This document shows, in pieces, positions 8,622 to 16,399 of a stretch of DNA of 64,000 nucleotides; the stretch's first letter is position 1, and every line of letters begins with the position of its first letter. Source of the stretch: Streptomyces sp. 1-11. Its GTDB lineage: Bacteria; Actinomycetota; Actinomycetes; Streptomycetales; Streptomycetaceae. The stretch lies in the NCBI RefSeq assembly GCF_007176755.1, contig NZ_BJTV01000007.1:248001-312000 (forward strand). The letters are read 5' to 3'. The notes beneath the pieces were generated by a model, which saw nothing but the letters and a program-made list of their open reading frames with translations, was not told the origin of the DNA and ran no database searches. The position numbers and the translations under genes were made by a program.

Positions 8622-10030
8622 GGGAGCACCTTCGCAGCGGGGTCGGCAGGTTCCGCCGGGGGAACGTGCCAGGGACGGAACGGACGGCCCTCCCTCTCGA
8701 AGAGGCGGGAGAAGAGCTCGTAGAACTCCAGCCGCAGGGCCTGCACACCGGCCACCAGGGCCTCCAGGGCGAAGGAGACGGCCGTGCCCACGACGAACAG
8801 CAGGACGGCGCCCGCGAGCCCGGCCGCGCCGCGCCCCGCCAGCGCCGTGGTGCCGCGCCACACCAGGGCGGCGAGCGCGGCATGGGTGAGGCCGAAGGCC
8901 GCGAGCCGGGCGAACGACAGGGTGTTCGTGCCGGTACGCACGACGACGTCGAACAGCCGCACCACCGTCTCGGCCACCCCCGCGCCGCCGCCCCCGGTGG
9001 CCCGGAACATGCCGAACGCCACCAGCGCCAGCCCGGCCACCGCGCAGGCGGCCCCGGCCACCGTCCAGGCCAGGTGGTGCAGGAGCAGACCCGCCGCGGC
9101 CTGGGCGAGCCCGAGGTAGAACAGCAGCCCCGCACACCCCGTGGCGGCGTAGAGGCCCTGGGCCCAGCCGTTCTCCCGCACGCGGTTCACCGCGCCCGCG
9201 GCGTGGGCGAGCACCAGCAGACCGGCCCCGAGGACCACAGCGGCGGCCAGCAGACGGGCGGGCTCCTCCAACGGGCTCAGCCACAGCACCGGCAGCAGCC
9301 CGGTCGGCCCGAAGAACTCGCCGTACGCGGCGCCCGCGAGCATGGCCGCGACTCCCGCACCCGCCAGGAACGGCCACAGCCGGGTGAGACGCGCCAGGGC
9401 ACGGGGCCGCCCGAGACGCAGGGCGAGAGCGCCGAGCACCAGCAGCGCGCCGTGTCCCACGTCACCGAACATGATCCCGAACATGACGACGTAGGCCAGA
9501 CCGGCCGGCCACGAAGGGTCGAGGTCCGCGTAGGCCGGTGTGCCGTACGTCGACACCAGCGGCGTGAAGGAGGCGGCCCGGCCCGAGCGCAGCAGCGTCG
9601 GCGGATCCGTGCCCCGCGGCACCGGCAGCGGCAACAGCGCGCCGCCCGCCGCGGCCAGCCGGTCCGCGACAAGCGGCACCTGCGCGGCCGGACACCACCC
9701 GGCCAGCGCCGCCACCTCGCCCTGCCGTACGGCGCCCTGCGCGCGCTCCTCCAGCTGGGCCTCACCGGCCAGCAGGGCGAAGCGGCGCCCACGGTCGAGC
9801 CGGTCGAGATCGGGCGCCGTGACGGCCAGGGCCGCCGGAGCGCCGCTCCGGGACCCGGACGGCGTTCCCTGTCCGCGCAGCCGCTGCAGCCGCACGGCCG
9901 CCTCGCCCGGCGCCGCCTCCTCGACGCGGTCCAGTTCCACGCAGCCCTGCTCCGCGATCCGCACCAGCGCCTCCCTCAGGCCGGACTGCGGTACGACCAC
10001 CGCCACGCGGCGCATCCGGACCGGTGTCAC
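8606..10030 (-). CDS. V/A-type ATPase subunit I (membrane stator)
   Basis: About 474 residues from GTG 10030, four bases after the subunit C stop; ATG 10015 (MRRVAVVVPQ) is the alternative. The N-terminal soluble arm begins RMRRVAVVVPQSGLREALV. The C-terminal half holds six or seven membrane helices, including the conserved FGIMFGDVGHGALLVLGALAL block and a region with NTLSFARLAAFGLTHAAL, which carries the ion-path arginine typical of the family. It is shorter than the usual 600-650 residues because the arm is reduced. Confidence 0.86.
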   Translation of the reverse strand: MTPVRMRRVAVVVPQSGLREALVRIAEQGCVELDRVEEAAPGEAAVRLQRLRGQGTPSGSRSGAPAALAVTAPDLDRLDRGRRFALLAGEAQLEERAQGAVRQGEVAALAGWCPAAQVPLVADRLAAAGGALLPLPVPRGTDPPTLLRSGRAASFTPLVSTYGTPAYADLDPSWPAGLAYVVMFGIMFGDVGHGALLVLGALALRLGRPRALARLTRLWPFLAGAGVAAMLAGAAYGEFFGPTGLLPVLWLSPLEEPARLLAAAVVLGAGLLVLAHAAGAVNRVRENGWAQGLYAATGCAGLLFYLGLAQAAAGLLLHHLAWTVAGAACAVAGLALVAFGMFRATGGGGAGVAETVVRLFDVVVRTGTNTLSFARLAAFGLTHAALAALVWRGTTALAGRGAAGLAGAVLLFVVGTAVSFALEALVAGVQALRLEFYELFSRLFEREGRPFRPWHVPPAEPADPAAKVLPCSPG

Positions 10031-10034
10031 CGCC

Positions 10035-10964
10035 TCAGACCAGGGCATCGAACGCCTCTCCCGGCCGTCCGCCGCGCGCCGCCGACTCCAGCGCGGCCCG
10101 TACCCGCCAGGCGTCCGCGGACAGCGACGCGACCGCGCCGACGACGACCGCTGGCCCGTACCGGCCCTGACGGAGCATCGCCGCGCCCTCGGCCTGTACC
10201 GTCCGCCACCAGCGGGCCTCGGCCCGCCACAGCTCACCGGGCTCGTCTACATCCGTTAGGACCCACCGGGCGGTCGAGGGCAGGCTCTCGCGGAACTCCG
10301 GGTAGGACGGAGCGGCCGGCGCCCGTGCCCCGAGCAGTCGTGCCGCGTCCCTACGCACGGACCGCGTGGGGGAGCGGCGGTGCACGAAGAGTTCTCGCGC
10401 GGTCAGCAGGACCGCGCGTCCCTGCGCCCAGCGGCGCGCGGGCGGGACGGACACGGCGACCCGCCGCGCCGCGGCCATGCGCATGCCGGTGACCAGGGCC
10501 CACGGAGTGTCGTCGCCAGGGTCGCCCCAGGGCGATGCGGCGAGCGCCGCTCTCAGCTCCGCGAGCGTCCCGGCACGCTCCAGGCTCCGCCAGGCCGTCT
10601 CAAGGGCGCCGAGCCGGTACGGCTCCACCGCCTCGGCGCGCCCGCCCTCCGGCGCCGGCAGCCGGGCCACCACATTGGCGATCTCGAATCCCGAGGCGAG
10701 CGGAACCAGCAGGCGGGCGCCGCCGCGCGGCAGCCACCCGGCCAGCACCCGCAGCTGCCACAGAAGGGCCGCGGCCACCGCCCGCTGGGCGCCGGCAAGG
10801 CCGACGGCGGCCCGCGTGTACCGCGCGTACGGCGTCGTCGCGAGGCGCCGCAGGGCGTCGTCGAGCGTCGGACCCCGCGCCATCTCACGCGCCCCCTCGG
10901 CGCCCGGACACCTCGCGGCGAAGGCCCGCGCCCGCACCGCCCCCGCGACCCACCCGGCGCTCAC
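10035..10964 (-). CDS. V/A-type ATPase subunit C (AC39/V0D family)
   Basis: The 309-residue helical protein starts at GTG 10964, overlapping the upstream stop as GTGA. It has the AC39-type features VSAGWVAGAVRARAF at the N-terminus, then several helical bundles (PYRLGALETAWRSLERAG). It is the socket that joins the central shaft to the c-ring. The open frame extends to 11621 but that part overlaps the upstream gene in another frame and is a shadow. Confidence 0.8.
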   Translation of the reverse strand: MSAGWVAGAVRARAFAARCPGAEGAREMARGPTLDDALRRLATTPYARYTRAAVGLAGAQRAVAAALLWQLRVLAGWLPRGGARLLVPLASGFEIANVVARLPAPEGGRAEAVEPYRLGALETAWRSLERAGTLAELRAALAASPWGDPGDDTPWALVTGMRMAAARRVAVSVPPARRWAQGRAVLLTARELFVHRRSPTRSVRRDAARLLGARAPAAPSYPEFRESLPSTARWVLTDVDEPGELWRAEARWWRTVQAEGAAMLRQGRYGPAVVVGAVASLSADAWRVRAALESAARGGRPGEAFDALV

Positions 10965-11398
10965 GGATCCGCCGCCGTCCCGCTCGCCGGCCGCATGGCG
11001 TCGGCCACGGCGAGTTCCACCAGACGCGGCATGCGCTCCCGTGCCCGCTCGCGGATCGCCGAGGCCCTGCGGTCGCCGGCCGCGCGCAGCGCGTCGGCCT
11101 CCCGGCGGGCTTCCCGCAGGAGAGGCTCCGCGGCCTGCCGGCGAACCTCCGGTGCGCGCTCCCGCGCGTCCGCCAGGAGACGTTCCGCTTCCTCGGAGGC
11201 CTCCTGCCGGAGGGCCCGCGCCCTCTGCTCCGCGGCGGCACGGATCCGTGCCGCCTCCCGCTGAACGTCGGTCAGCCGGTCGAGGGCCGGTTGGAGTTCC
11301 GCCGCCCGCTCCGCGGCACGGTCGGCGGGCACGCCGGTCGCCGACGCCCCCGGCGTCCCCGCCGGACGGAACCGCTCCAGGAAGTCCCGCAGACTCAT
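10961..11398 (-). CDS. V/A-type ATPase peripheral-stalk subunit (G/H type)
   Basis: First gene of the operon, 145 residues from ATG 11398 behind AGGAGG. The whole protein is predicted coiled coil, rich in Ala, Arg and Glu (RDFLERFRPAG, then LTDVQREAARIRAAAEQRAR), as in subunit G/H, which pairs with subunit E in the stator. Family identity is inferred from coiled-coil character and operon position rather than from diagnostic residues. Confidence 0.75.
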   Translation of the reverse strand: MSLRDFLERFRPAGTPGASATGVPADRAAERAAELQPALDRLTDVQREAARIRAAAEQRARALRQEASEEAERLLADARERAPEVRRQAAEPLLREARREADALRAAGDRRASAIRERARERMPRLVELAVADAMRPASGTAADP

Positions 11399-11484
11399 CG
11401 GCAGCCTCCTGCGGTCGGTGCCCCTTCAGTTTCACCGTTCCCGGTCCGCACCGCACCGGATAGGGTCCTTGCGCCGTTCCACCA

Positions 11485-11498
11485 GGGCCGTTCGGCTC
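11485..11498. promoter_or_regulatory. DosR/DevR-like box between the V-ATPase operon and the CBS gene
   Basis: GGGCCGTTCGGCTC fits GGGCC-N4-GGCxC. It is 87 bp before the V-ATPase operon start on the minus strand and 66 bp before the CBS-BON gene on the plus strand, so it could serve either. The distance to the V-ATPase start is almost the same as at the USP box (83 bp). Confidence 0.42.
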
Positions 11499-11563
11499 TT
11501 GGCGCGGACCGCGGGCACGGCAGACTGGGACGGTAGGCGACTCGACGGAGTCAGGAGGCCGCC

Positions 11564-12433
11564 GTGAACGCGCACGAGAACTTCCGCGCGCAGGCCGACG
11601 CCCGGCAGGGTGCGCCCGCACGTCCCTGGAGCCCGGGGGAGACGGCTCGGCAGGACATGCTGCTCCGCTACCTCGGTGCGGTCGCCTCGGCCGCCGCCAG
11701 GCACTCCGGCAGGACGGCCGAGCAGTCGGACACCGGGGAGCGGGCCCCGTCGGCCGCGACTCCCGCGCGGCGGCCGGACCTCCCGCAGGAGCCCGGCACG
11801 CCCCTGGTGCGGGACGTCATGGACGTGCCCGCGACGTCCGTCGGCGAGGACCTGCCGTATCGCGACATCGCCCGGTTGCTGGCCCGCGAGCAGGTGGGCG
11901 CGCTCCCGGTCGTGGACGCGGAGGACCACGTCGTCGGCGTCGTCTCGGAGTCCGACCTGCTGGCCAAGGTCGCGTTCGAGGCTTCCGGCCACCGGCCCGG
12001 GCACATCGGCAGGCTGCGCGAACGCCGGATGCACGGCAAGGCCCGGGGCGAGACGGCCGCCGACCTGATGACAAGCCCCGCGATCACCGTGCTGCCGGGC
12101 ACGACGGTGGCCGAGTCCGCCTGGCTCGCCGCGCTGTCCCGGCTGAAGCGGATGCCCGTCACCGATCGCGACGGCCGGCTCGTCGGCGTGGTGCGCCGTG
12201 ACGCGTTGCTGGAGGCGCTGATCAGGGACGACGCCGGTATTCGAGCGGAGGTCCAGGCCACGCTCGAAGCGTGCTGCCCACCGGCCGACCGCGAGGGGGT
12301 GGCGGTGACCGTGCACGACGGGATCGTGGAACTGACGGGCCGGCTGACGCCGGCGACGATGGCCCGGCTGGTCGCGGAGGTCGAGGGGATCGCCGACGTC
12401 GTCGAGGTGAAGAACCTGCTCACCGCCGACTGA
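11564..12433 (+). CDS. CBS-pair and BON domain protein
   Basis: The 289-residue product starts at GTG 11564 (upstream GGAGTCAGGAGGCC). Residues 1-80 are low complexity. Two CBS domains follow, the first around VRDVMDVPATSVGEDLPYRDIARLL and the second around AADLMTSPAITVLPGTTVAESA. A C-terminal BON domain (VAVTVHDGIVELTGRLTPATM) occupies the last 60 residues. CBS pairs bind adenosyl ligands such as AMP or ATP; BON domains often bind membranes. Such proteins are recurrent in streptomycete hypoxia regulons. The partner enzyme is unknown. Confidence 0.88.
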   Translation: MNAHENFRAQADARQGAPARPWSPGETARQDMLLRYLGAVASAAARHSGRTAEQSDTGERAPSAATPARRPDLPQEPGTPLVRDVMDVPATSVGEDLPYRDIARLLAREQVGALPVVDAEDHVVGVVSESDLLAKVAFEASGHRPGHIGRLRERRMHGKARGETAADLMTSPAITVLPGTTVAESAWLAALSRLKRMPVTDRDGRLVGVVRRDALLEALIRDDAGIRAEVQATLEACCPPADREGVAVTVHDGIVELTGRLTPATMARLVAEVEGIADVVEVKNLLTAD

Positions 12434-12466
12434 GCGAAGGTCCCGTCACGGATCTCCGGCCGCGGA

Positions 12467-12501
12467 GGGACGGTCGGGCCCCGGTGGGGCCGTGTGGCCC
12501 C
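12467..12501. promoter_or_regulatory. DosR/DevR-like boxes before the second stress protein gene
   Basis: GGGGCCGTGTGGCCCC (12486-12501) is a near-perfect palindrome fitting GGGCC-N4-GGCCC. GGGACGGTCGGGCCC (12467-12481) is a weaker neighbour with five-base spacing. They lie 64-98 bp before the USP start at 12565. Confidence 0.42.
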
Positions 12502-12564
12502 TGATCCTTCCGGCGCCATGACGTCAGGCTGGTGTCGGAACCCTCGCCGTGGGAGGTGGAGACG

Positions 12565-13470
12565 ATGCCCCGCACCGTCACCGTTGGTGTCGACGACTCG
12601 CCCGAGAGCCGGGCCGCAGCGGAGTGGGCGGCGCGAGAAGCGCTGCTGCGCGGTCTGCCCCTCAAGATCATGTACATCTCGGAGCCGACTCCACGGCTCG
12701 TGGCCCGGACGCCGCTGCTGGATCCCGACACCTACCGGCAGTGGGCTGAGCAAGTGACAAGGGAGTCCGCGGAGGGCGTCCGGCTTCGCCACCCGGGCAT
12801 CGAGGTGATCACCGAGCGGCTGACCGGGTCCCCGGCCGACGTGCTGTGCGAGGCGGCGGGCTTCGCCGAGCTGCTGGTCCTCGGCTCACGGGGCCTCGGC
12901 GGTCTGGAGGGGTTCATGGTGGGCTCCGTCAGCCTCGGCGTGGTCGCCCGCGCCGAGCGGCCGGTGGTGCTGGTGCGGGCGGGGGAGCAGGCCGCCGACG
13001 AGCACCGGATGGACCCGGCGGGCGTTCCGTCCGCCGCCGCACCCTTCCGCCCAGTGGTTCTCGGGCTCGACCTCGACCAGGCGGACGACACCCTGATGGA
13101 GTTCGCCTTCGACGCCGCCGCCCGGCGCAAGGCCGCACTGCGGGTCGTCCACGCCTGGCCGGAACCGCCGGCCTCCTTCTACCGTTTCGCCCGCAGCCCC
13201 GAACCTCACGACTCGCTCGAACGCGGTCAGGCCGCCCTTCTGAGCAAGGTGCTGCAGCCCTGGCGGCAGAAGTTCCCCGACGTCGAGGTGATCGAGGCGA
13301 GCCGGTGCGGCAGCGCCGCGCAGGTCCTCGTCAACGCCTCCCGTGACGCCTCCCTGGCGGTCGTGGGCCGGCGCATCCGCACCAAGCCGTTCGGCGCCCG
13401 CATCGGCCACGTCGCCCATTCCGCCCTGCACCACATCGCCGCTCCGGTCGCGGTCGTCGCACACAGCTGA
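12565..13470 (+). CDS. Tandem-domain universal stress protein
   Basis: The 301-residue product starts at ATG 12565 behind GGGAGGTGGAGACG; GTG 12532 is in frame but has no site. It has two UspA domains. The first begins MPRTVTVGVDDSPESRAAAEWA and has the full ATP-binding pattern GSRGLGGLEGFMVGS. The second starts VVLGLDLDQADDTLMEFAF and has a degenerate loop (GRRIRTKPFGARIGH). This is the mirror image of the USP at 611-1489, where only the second loop is intact. Confidence 0.9.
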   Translation: MPRTVTVGVDDSPESRAAAEWAAREALLRGLPLKIMYISEPTPRLVARTPLLDPDTYRQWAEQVTRESAEGVRLRHPGIEVITERLTGSPADVLCEAAGFAELLVLGSRGLGGLEGFMVGSVSLGVVARAERPVVLVRAGEQAADEHRMDPAGVPSAAAPFRPVVLGLDLDQADDTLMEFAFDAAARRKAALRVVHAWPEPPASFYRFARSPEPHDSLERGQAALLSKVLQPWRQKFPDVEVIEASRCGSAAQVLVNASRDASLAVVGRRIRTKPFGARIGHVAHSALHHIAAPVAVVAHS

Positions 13471-13493
13471 CCTGGTCCTCCGCCGGGACCGGG
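13471..13493 (+). terminator. Weak hairpin after the stress protein gene
   Basis: CCTGGTCC, loop TCCGCCG, GGACCGGG: an 8-bp stem with one G-T wobble starting right at the stop codon. Confidence 0.45.
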
Positions 13494-13599
13494 GTGCCTG
13501 AGCACCGGGAATGCGCTGCCGGGGAGTGTTGTTGTCCAGGCTGTCTGACATGGCGAAGTCAATCCGCTCGGGATGTCGGACAAGCGAAGGAGGCTCCCC

Positions 13600-13764
13600 A
13601 TGGCACGCAGCACCGCACGGCCCGTCGTCACGCTGAGGTCGACGGCCGGAACCGGTTCCGCCCACGTGACCCGCAAGAACCGTCTGAACGATCCCGACCG
13701 GCTGGTCCTGCGCAAGTACGACCCCGTGATCGGCAAGCACGTCCCGTTCCGCGAGGAGCGCTGA
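13600..13764 (+). CDS. rpmG: 50S ribosomal protein L33, zinc-free (C-) paralogue
   Basis: A 54-residue protein from ATG 13600 behind AAGGAGG. It has the L33 core TRKNRLNDPDRLVLRKYDP and the end VPFREER. No cysteine is present, so both CxxC zinc ribbons of the standard form are lost. C- paralogues are commonly repressed by Zur and replace the zinc protein when zinc is scarce. Another in-frame ATG at 13573 is further upstream and has no site. The C- L36 gene follows, which supports the zinc-saving interpretation. Confidence 0.93.
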   Translation: MARSTARPVVTLRSTAGTGSAHVTRKNRLNDPDRLVLRKYDPVIGKHVPFREER

Positions 13765-13778
13765 CCCCTGCGGCCCGC

Positions 13779-13833
13779 CGCTGACCGCGGGCCCGTCACC
13801 GACCGCGGGCCCGCCACTGACTGCGGACCCGTC
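13779..13833. repeat. Three short direct repeats between rpmG and rpmJ
   Basis: About 18-bp units of the form CTGACCGCGGGCCCGTCA occur three times in a row with point changes. Each contains a CGCGGGCCCG-type core. They could form alternative hairpins between the two ribosomal protein genes. Confidence 0.6.
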
Positions 13834-13856
13834 CGATCTTCCGAGAGGAGGCCTTC

Positions 13857-13979
13857 ATGAAGGTGCGCAACTCCCTGCGCTCGCTGAAGTCCAAGCCCGG
13901 CGCCCAAGTGGTGCGCCGACGGGGCGTGACCTTCGTCATCAACAAGAAGGACCCCCGCTTCAAGGCCCGCCAGGGCTGA
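13857..13979 (+). CDS. rpmJ: 50S ribosomal protein L36, zinc-free (C-) paralogue
   Basis: A 40-residue protein from ATG 13857 behind AGAGGAGG. It starts MKVRNSLRSLKSKPGAQVVR and ends in KKDPRFKARQG. The three cysteines and histidine that bind zinc in standard L36 are all replaced. It sits 92 bp after the C- L33 gene; such pairs are typical of Zur-controlled alternative ribosomal protein clusters. Too short for many gene finders. A strong hairpin follows. Confidence 0.92.
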   Translation: MKVRNSLRSLKSKPGAQVVRRRGVTFVINKKDPRFKARQG

Positions 13980-13986
13980 CGGTGAA

Positions 13987-14025
13987 GGCCCCTGGTCCCC
14001 GGTTCGGTGCCGGGGGCCAGGGGCC
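13987..14025 (+). terminator. Strong terminator hairpin after rpmJ
   Basis: GGCCCCTGGTCCCCGG pairs with CCGGGGGCCAGGGGCC across a 7-base loop: 16 bp with one wobble, eight bases after the stop codon. Confidence 0.85.
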
Positions 14026-14203
14026 CTTCCACGCTTCCGACGGCGGCTGTCCGGGGCCGAGGTCACCAACGCTCCCGGCCCCGGGTGCTCGGGGCGGAAG
14101 CCACCGACGCTCCCGGCCCCAAGTGCGGCACCGCACTGCGCCTGTCGCGTGGTGCGCCGGCGATTCCGTTTGTGCGGGGCGGCCGTCGGGGACTCCGTTG
14201 ACC

Positions 14204-14617
14204 ATGGGTGACTACAGCGACAGCATCACGGTGAACGTGCCCGCGGACCGGCTCTTCGACTATCTGTCGGACGTGGAACATCTTCCCTCGTACATGCCGC
14301 GGCTGACCTCCGCGCACCCGCACGACGGCGACAAGGTCACCGTCACCGCTCACATCGATCCCCCGGACGCTCCGGAACAGGATGTGACCAGCGAGGCGTG
14401 GCTGCGGGTCGTCGAGGACGGCAAGAGCCTGGAATGGGGTGCGCCGGGGCCGCACGACTACCAGGGCCGGCTGCACGTGGACGGCGAGGCCGGAGCCGCT
14501 TCCAGCCGCCTTACGGTGGAGCTGCACACGGAGCAGACCGAGGGCGAGCACATCGACCGCAGCCTGGAGGAAGCGCTGCACGGCATCAAACAGGCGGTGG
14601 AGCGCGCGGAACACTGA
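14204..14617 (+). CDS. SRPBCC (START-like) family protein
   Basis: The 137-residue product starts at ATG 14204 (MGDYSDSITVNVPADRLFDY). The pattern 'SITVNVPADRLFDYLSDVEHLPSYMPRL' at the N-terminus and a terminal amphipathic helix are typical of the polyketide cyclase/dehydrase-like SRPBCC superfamily, which forms a hydrophobic ligand pocket. No ligand can be inferred. Small SRPBCC proteins are frequent beside stress genes in Streptomyces. No strong ribosome site is visible. Confidence 0.82.
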   Translation: MGDYSDSITVNVPADRLFDYLSDVEHLPSYMPRLTSAHPHDGDKVTVTAHIDPPDAPEQDVTSEAWLRVVEDGKSLEWGAPGPHDYQGRLHVDGEAGAASSRLTVELHTEQTEGEHIDRSLEEALHGIKQAVERAEH

Positions 14618-14671
14618 GGACCGCGAGGACCCGAGAACCGCGAGGACCGCGAGGAACTCCGAAGTCGTCGC

Positions 14672-14716
14672 GCCCGCCGCCCGCCGCCCGCCGCCCGCCG
14701 CCCGCCGCCCGCCGAG
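14672..14716. repeat. Heptanucleotide tandem repeat (CCCGCCG)n
   Basis: About six head-to-tail copies of CCCGCCG in the 226-bp gap between the SRPBCC gene and the convergent flavoprotein gene. GAGGACCGC-type repeats precede it (14618-14656), and CGCAGTCACTCG repeats follow (14810-14855). The gap holds no gene. Confidence 0.85.
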
Positions 14717-14843
14717 CGAGCCGGGCGGCAGGCGGCGGAGTGCTACCGCCGGCGGGTGAGCCCACGGCCCTGCAGAGCCCGAGCCCGGCCGTCGAGGGCG
14801 TCCCGGTCCGCAGTCACTCGGTCCGTAATTACTCGTACCGCAG

Positions 14844-15509
14844 TCACTCGTACCGCAGGCGCAGCGACTCCCGTTCGGCCTCCTCGACCTGGGCGACGGT
14901 CAGGCCCGGCATGTCGAGCTGGGCCAGGGTCACCTCGGCGCTGGTCGGCTGGGCGTCGGCGGGCACCCACTGCTCAGGCTGCCAGGCGTTCGCGCGCATC
15001 AGCGACTTCGGACAGTGCGGGTAGGCCTCCTCGACCTGCACCACCAGCGCCGTGACGGGCGGTCGCCCCACGGGAGTGAGCCGGCCGAGCAGCTCCGGAC
15101 GAGCCGAGACGCAGGCGCGGCCGTTGACACGCAGCGTGGTCGGGCGGCCGGGGACGAGGAAGAGGAGGCCGACGCGTCCGGTCCGCAGCACGTTGTGCAT
15201 GGTGTCGAGCCGCTTGTTGCCGGTCGCGTCGGGGATCGCCAAAGTCCGGTCGTCCAGCACCGAGACGAACCCGGCCGGACCGCCACGCGGCGTCACGTCC
15301 GCCCGGCCCTCGGCGTCCGCACTGCCGATGAACACCAGCGAGGAGCAGCCGATCAACGCCCGGGTCGCCTCGGTCAGGCGGTCGGTCTCCTTTCGGAGCG
15401 AAGCGGGGTTCGGCTGCGAGTAGAGCTCGCGCAGCTCGTCCGGGCTGGTGAGGGCGTCCTCCCGGAAGGAGTCGTAGAGCGAGCCGGTGGTCCCCGTGTC
15501 AGTCGTCAT
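14844..15509 (-). CDS. Pyridoxamine 5'-phosphate oxidase family protein
   Basis: The 221-residue product starts at ATG 15509 (MTTDTGTTGSLYDSFREDAL). The split-barrel flavin-binding fold is indicated by CSSLVFIGSADAEGRADVTPRGG, FVSVLDDRTLAIPDATGNKRLDTMHN and VGLLFLVPGRPTTLRVNGRA, typical of the MSMEG_1061-like FMN-dependent PPOX group. The substrate is unknown. It is convergent to the SRPBCC gene and divergent from the VOC gene. Confidence 0.85.
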   Translation of the reverse strand: MTTDTGTTGSLYDSFREDALTSPDELRELYSQPNPASLRKETDRLTEATRALIGCSSLVFIGSADAEGRADVTPRGGPAGFVSVLDDRTLAIPDATGNKRLDTMHNVLRTGRVGLLFLVPGRPTTLRVNGRACVSARPELLGRLTPVGRPPVTALVVQVEEAYPHCPKSLMRANAWQPEQWVPADAQPTSAEVTLAQLDMPGLTVAQVEEAERESLRLRYE

Positions 15510-15707
15510 GTGGACGACCCTAGAAGACGCCTCGCCTTGGATGAGACGTTCGGCGACGGCTTCGAGCACATCGTGGACGCGTTCCTGGCGATGCCGAGCG
15601 GCGAGAACACCGGCAAGACCATCGTGCGGGGCCGCGCAGATACGTGCCCGGGTCCCGGCCGTGTGCCCCGGACGATGGCATGCCGCAGAGGTCCTAGGCT
15701 CGGCGAC

Positions 15708-16148
15708 ATGACTATTCAGCGGATGGACAACGTCGCCATCGTCGTCGACGATTTGGACGCGGCTGTCGCCTTCTTCGCCGAGCTCGGCATGGAGCTGGAG
15801 GGCAAGGCGGAGATCGAAGGTCGTTTCGCGGACCTCACCGTCGGACTCGACGGCGTCCGCAGCGACATCGTGATGATGCGGACCCCGGACGGTCACAGCA
15901 AGCTGGAGCTGACCAAGTACCACACGCCCGCGGTGTCCGGCACCGAGCCGCGCAACCCGCCGCCCAACACGCTGGGCCTGCACCGCGTCATGTTCGCCGT
16001 CGACGACATCGACGACACCATCGCCCGCCTGCGCGCCCACGGCGCCGAACTCCTCGGCGAGGTGGCGCGGTACGAGAACATCTTCCGGCTCTGCTACCTC
16101 CGCGGCCCCGCGGGCATCATCGTCGCCCTGGCCGAACAGACCGGCTGA
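15708..16148 (+). CDS. VOC (glyoxalase/bleomycin resistance) family protein
   Basis: The 146-residue product starts at ATG 15708. It contains the two beta-alpha-beta3 units of the VOC fold (VAIVVDDLDAAVAFFAELGM and HRVMFAVDDIDDTIARL). Metal-ligand positions seem to be an Asn or Asp in place of the first His (MDNVAIV), Glu in KLELTKY, His in LHRVMF and Glu near the end (VALAEQTG). The changed first ligand leaves the reaction open. Substrate unknown. Confidence 0.85.
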   Translation: MTIQRMDNVAIVVDDLDAAVAFFAELGMELEGKAEIEGRFADLTVGLDGVRSDIVMMRTPDGHSKLELTKYHTPAVSGTEPRNPPPNTLGLHRVMFAVDDIDDTIARLRAHGAELLGEVARYENIFRLCYLRGPAGIIVALAEQTG

Positions 16149-16399
16149 CGCAGGCCCGCTGCCCACTGCCCGGGGACGGGGCTCGTGCGCTCGGGCGCCC
16201 GCCAGCGCCCAGACCGCTGCGACCGGTCTGACTGTTCTCTCTCGCATGCTCCCTCCCCTTGAGTACGGGGAGTGAGCGGACTCAACTCCGAGAAGTACAG
16301 GCGACTTTGGAAGCCGCCGCGATCAACCGCCGATTACGGGGCGGCGGCACCCGAGCCTCGCCAGGCCCACCACCCTTGCCTCTTGCACGTCATCCATCG

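Noticed and set aside
13546..13561. TGACATGGCGAAGTCA as a Zur box before rpmG
   Set aside because: Only the outer TGAC/GTCA arms pair; the AT-rich core of streptomycete Zur sites is missing.
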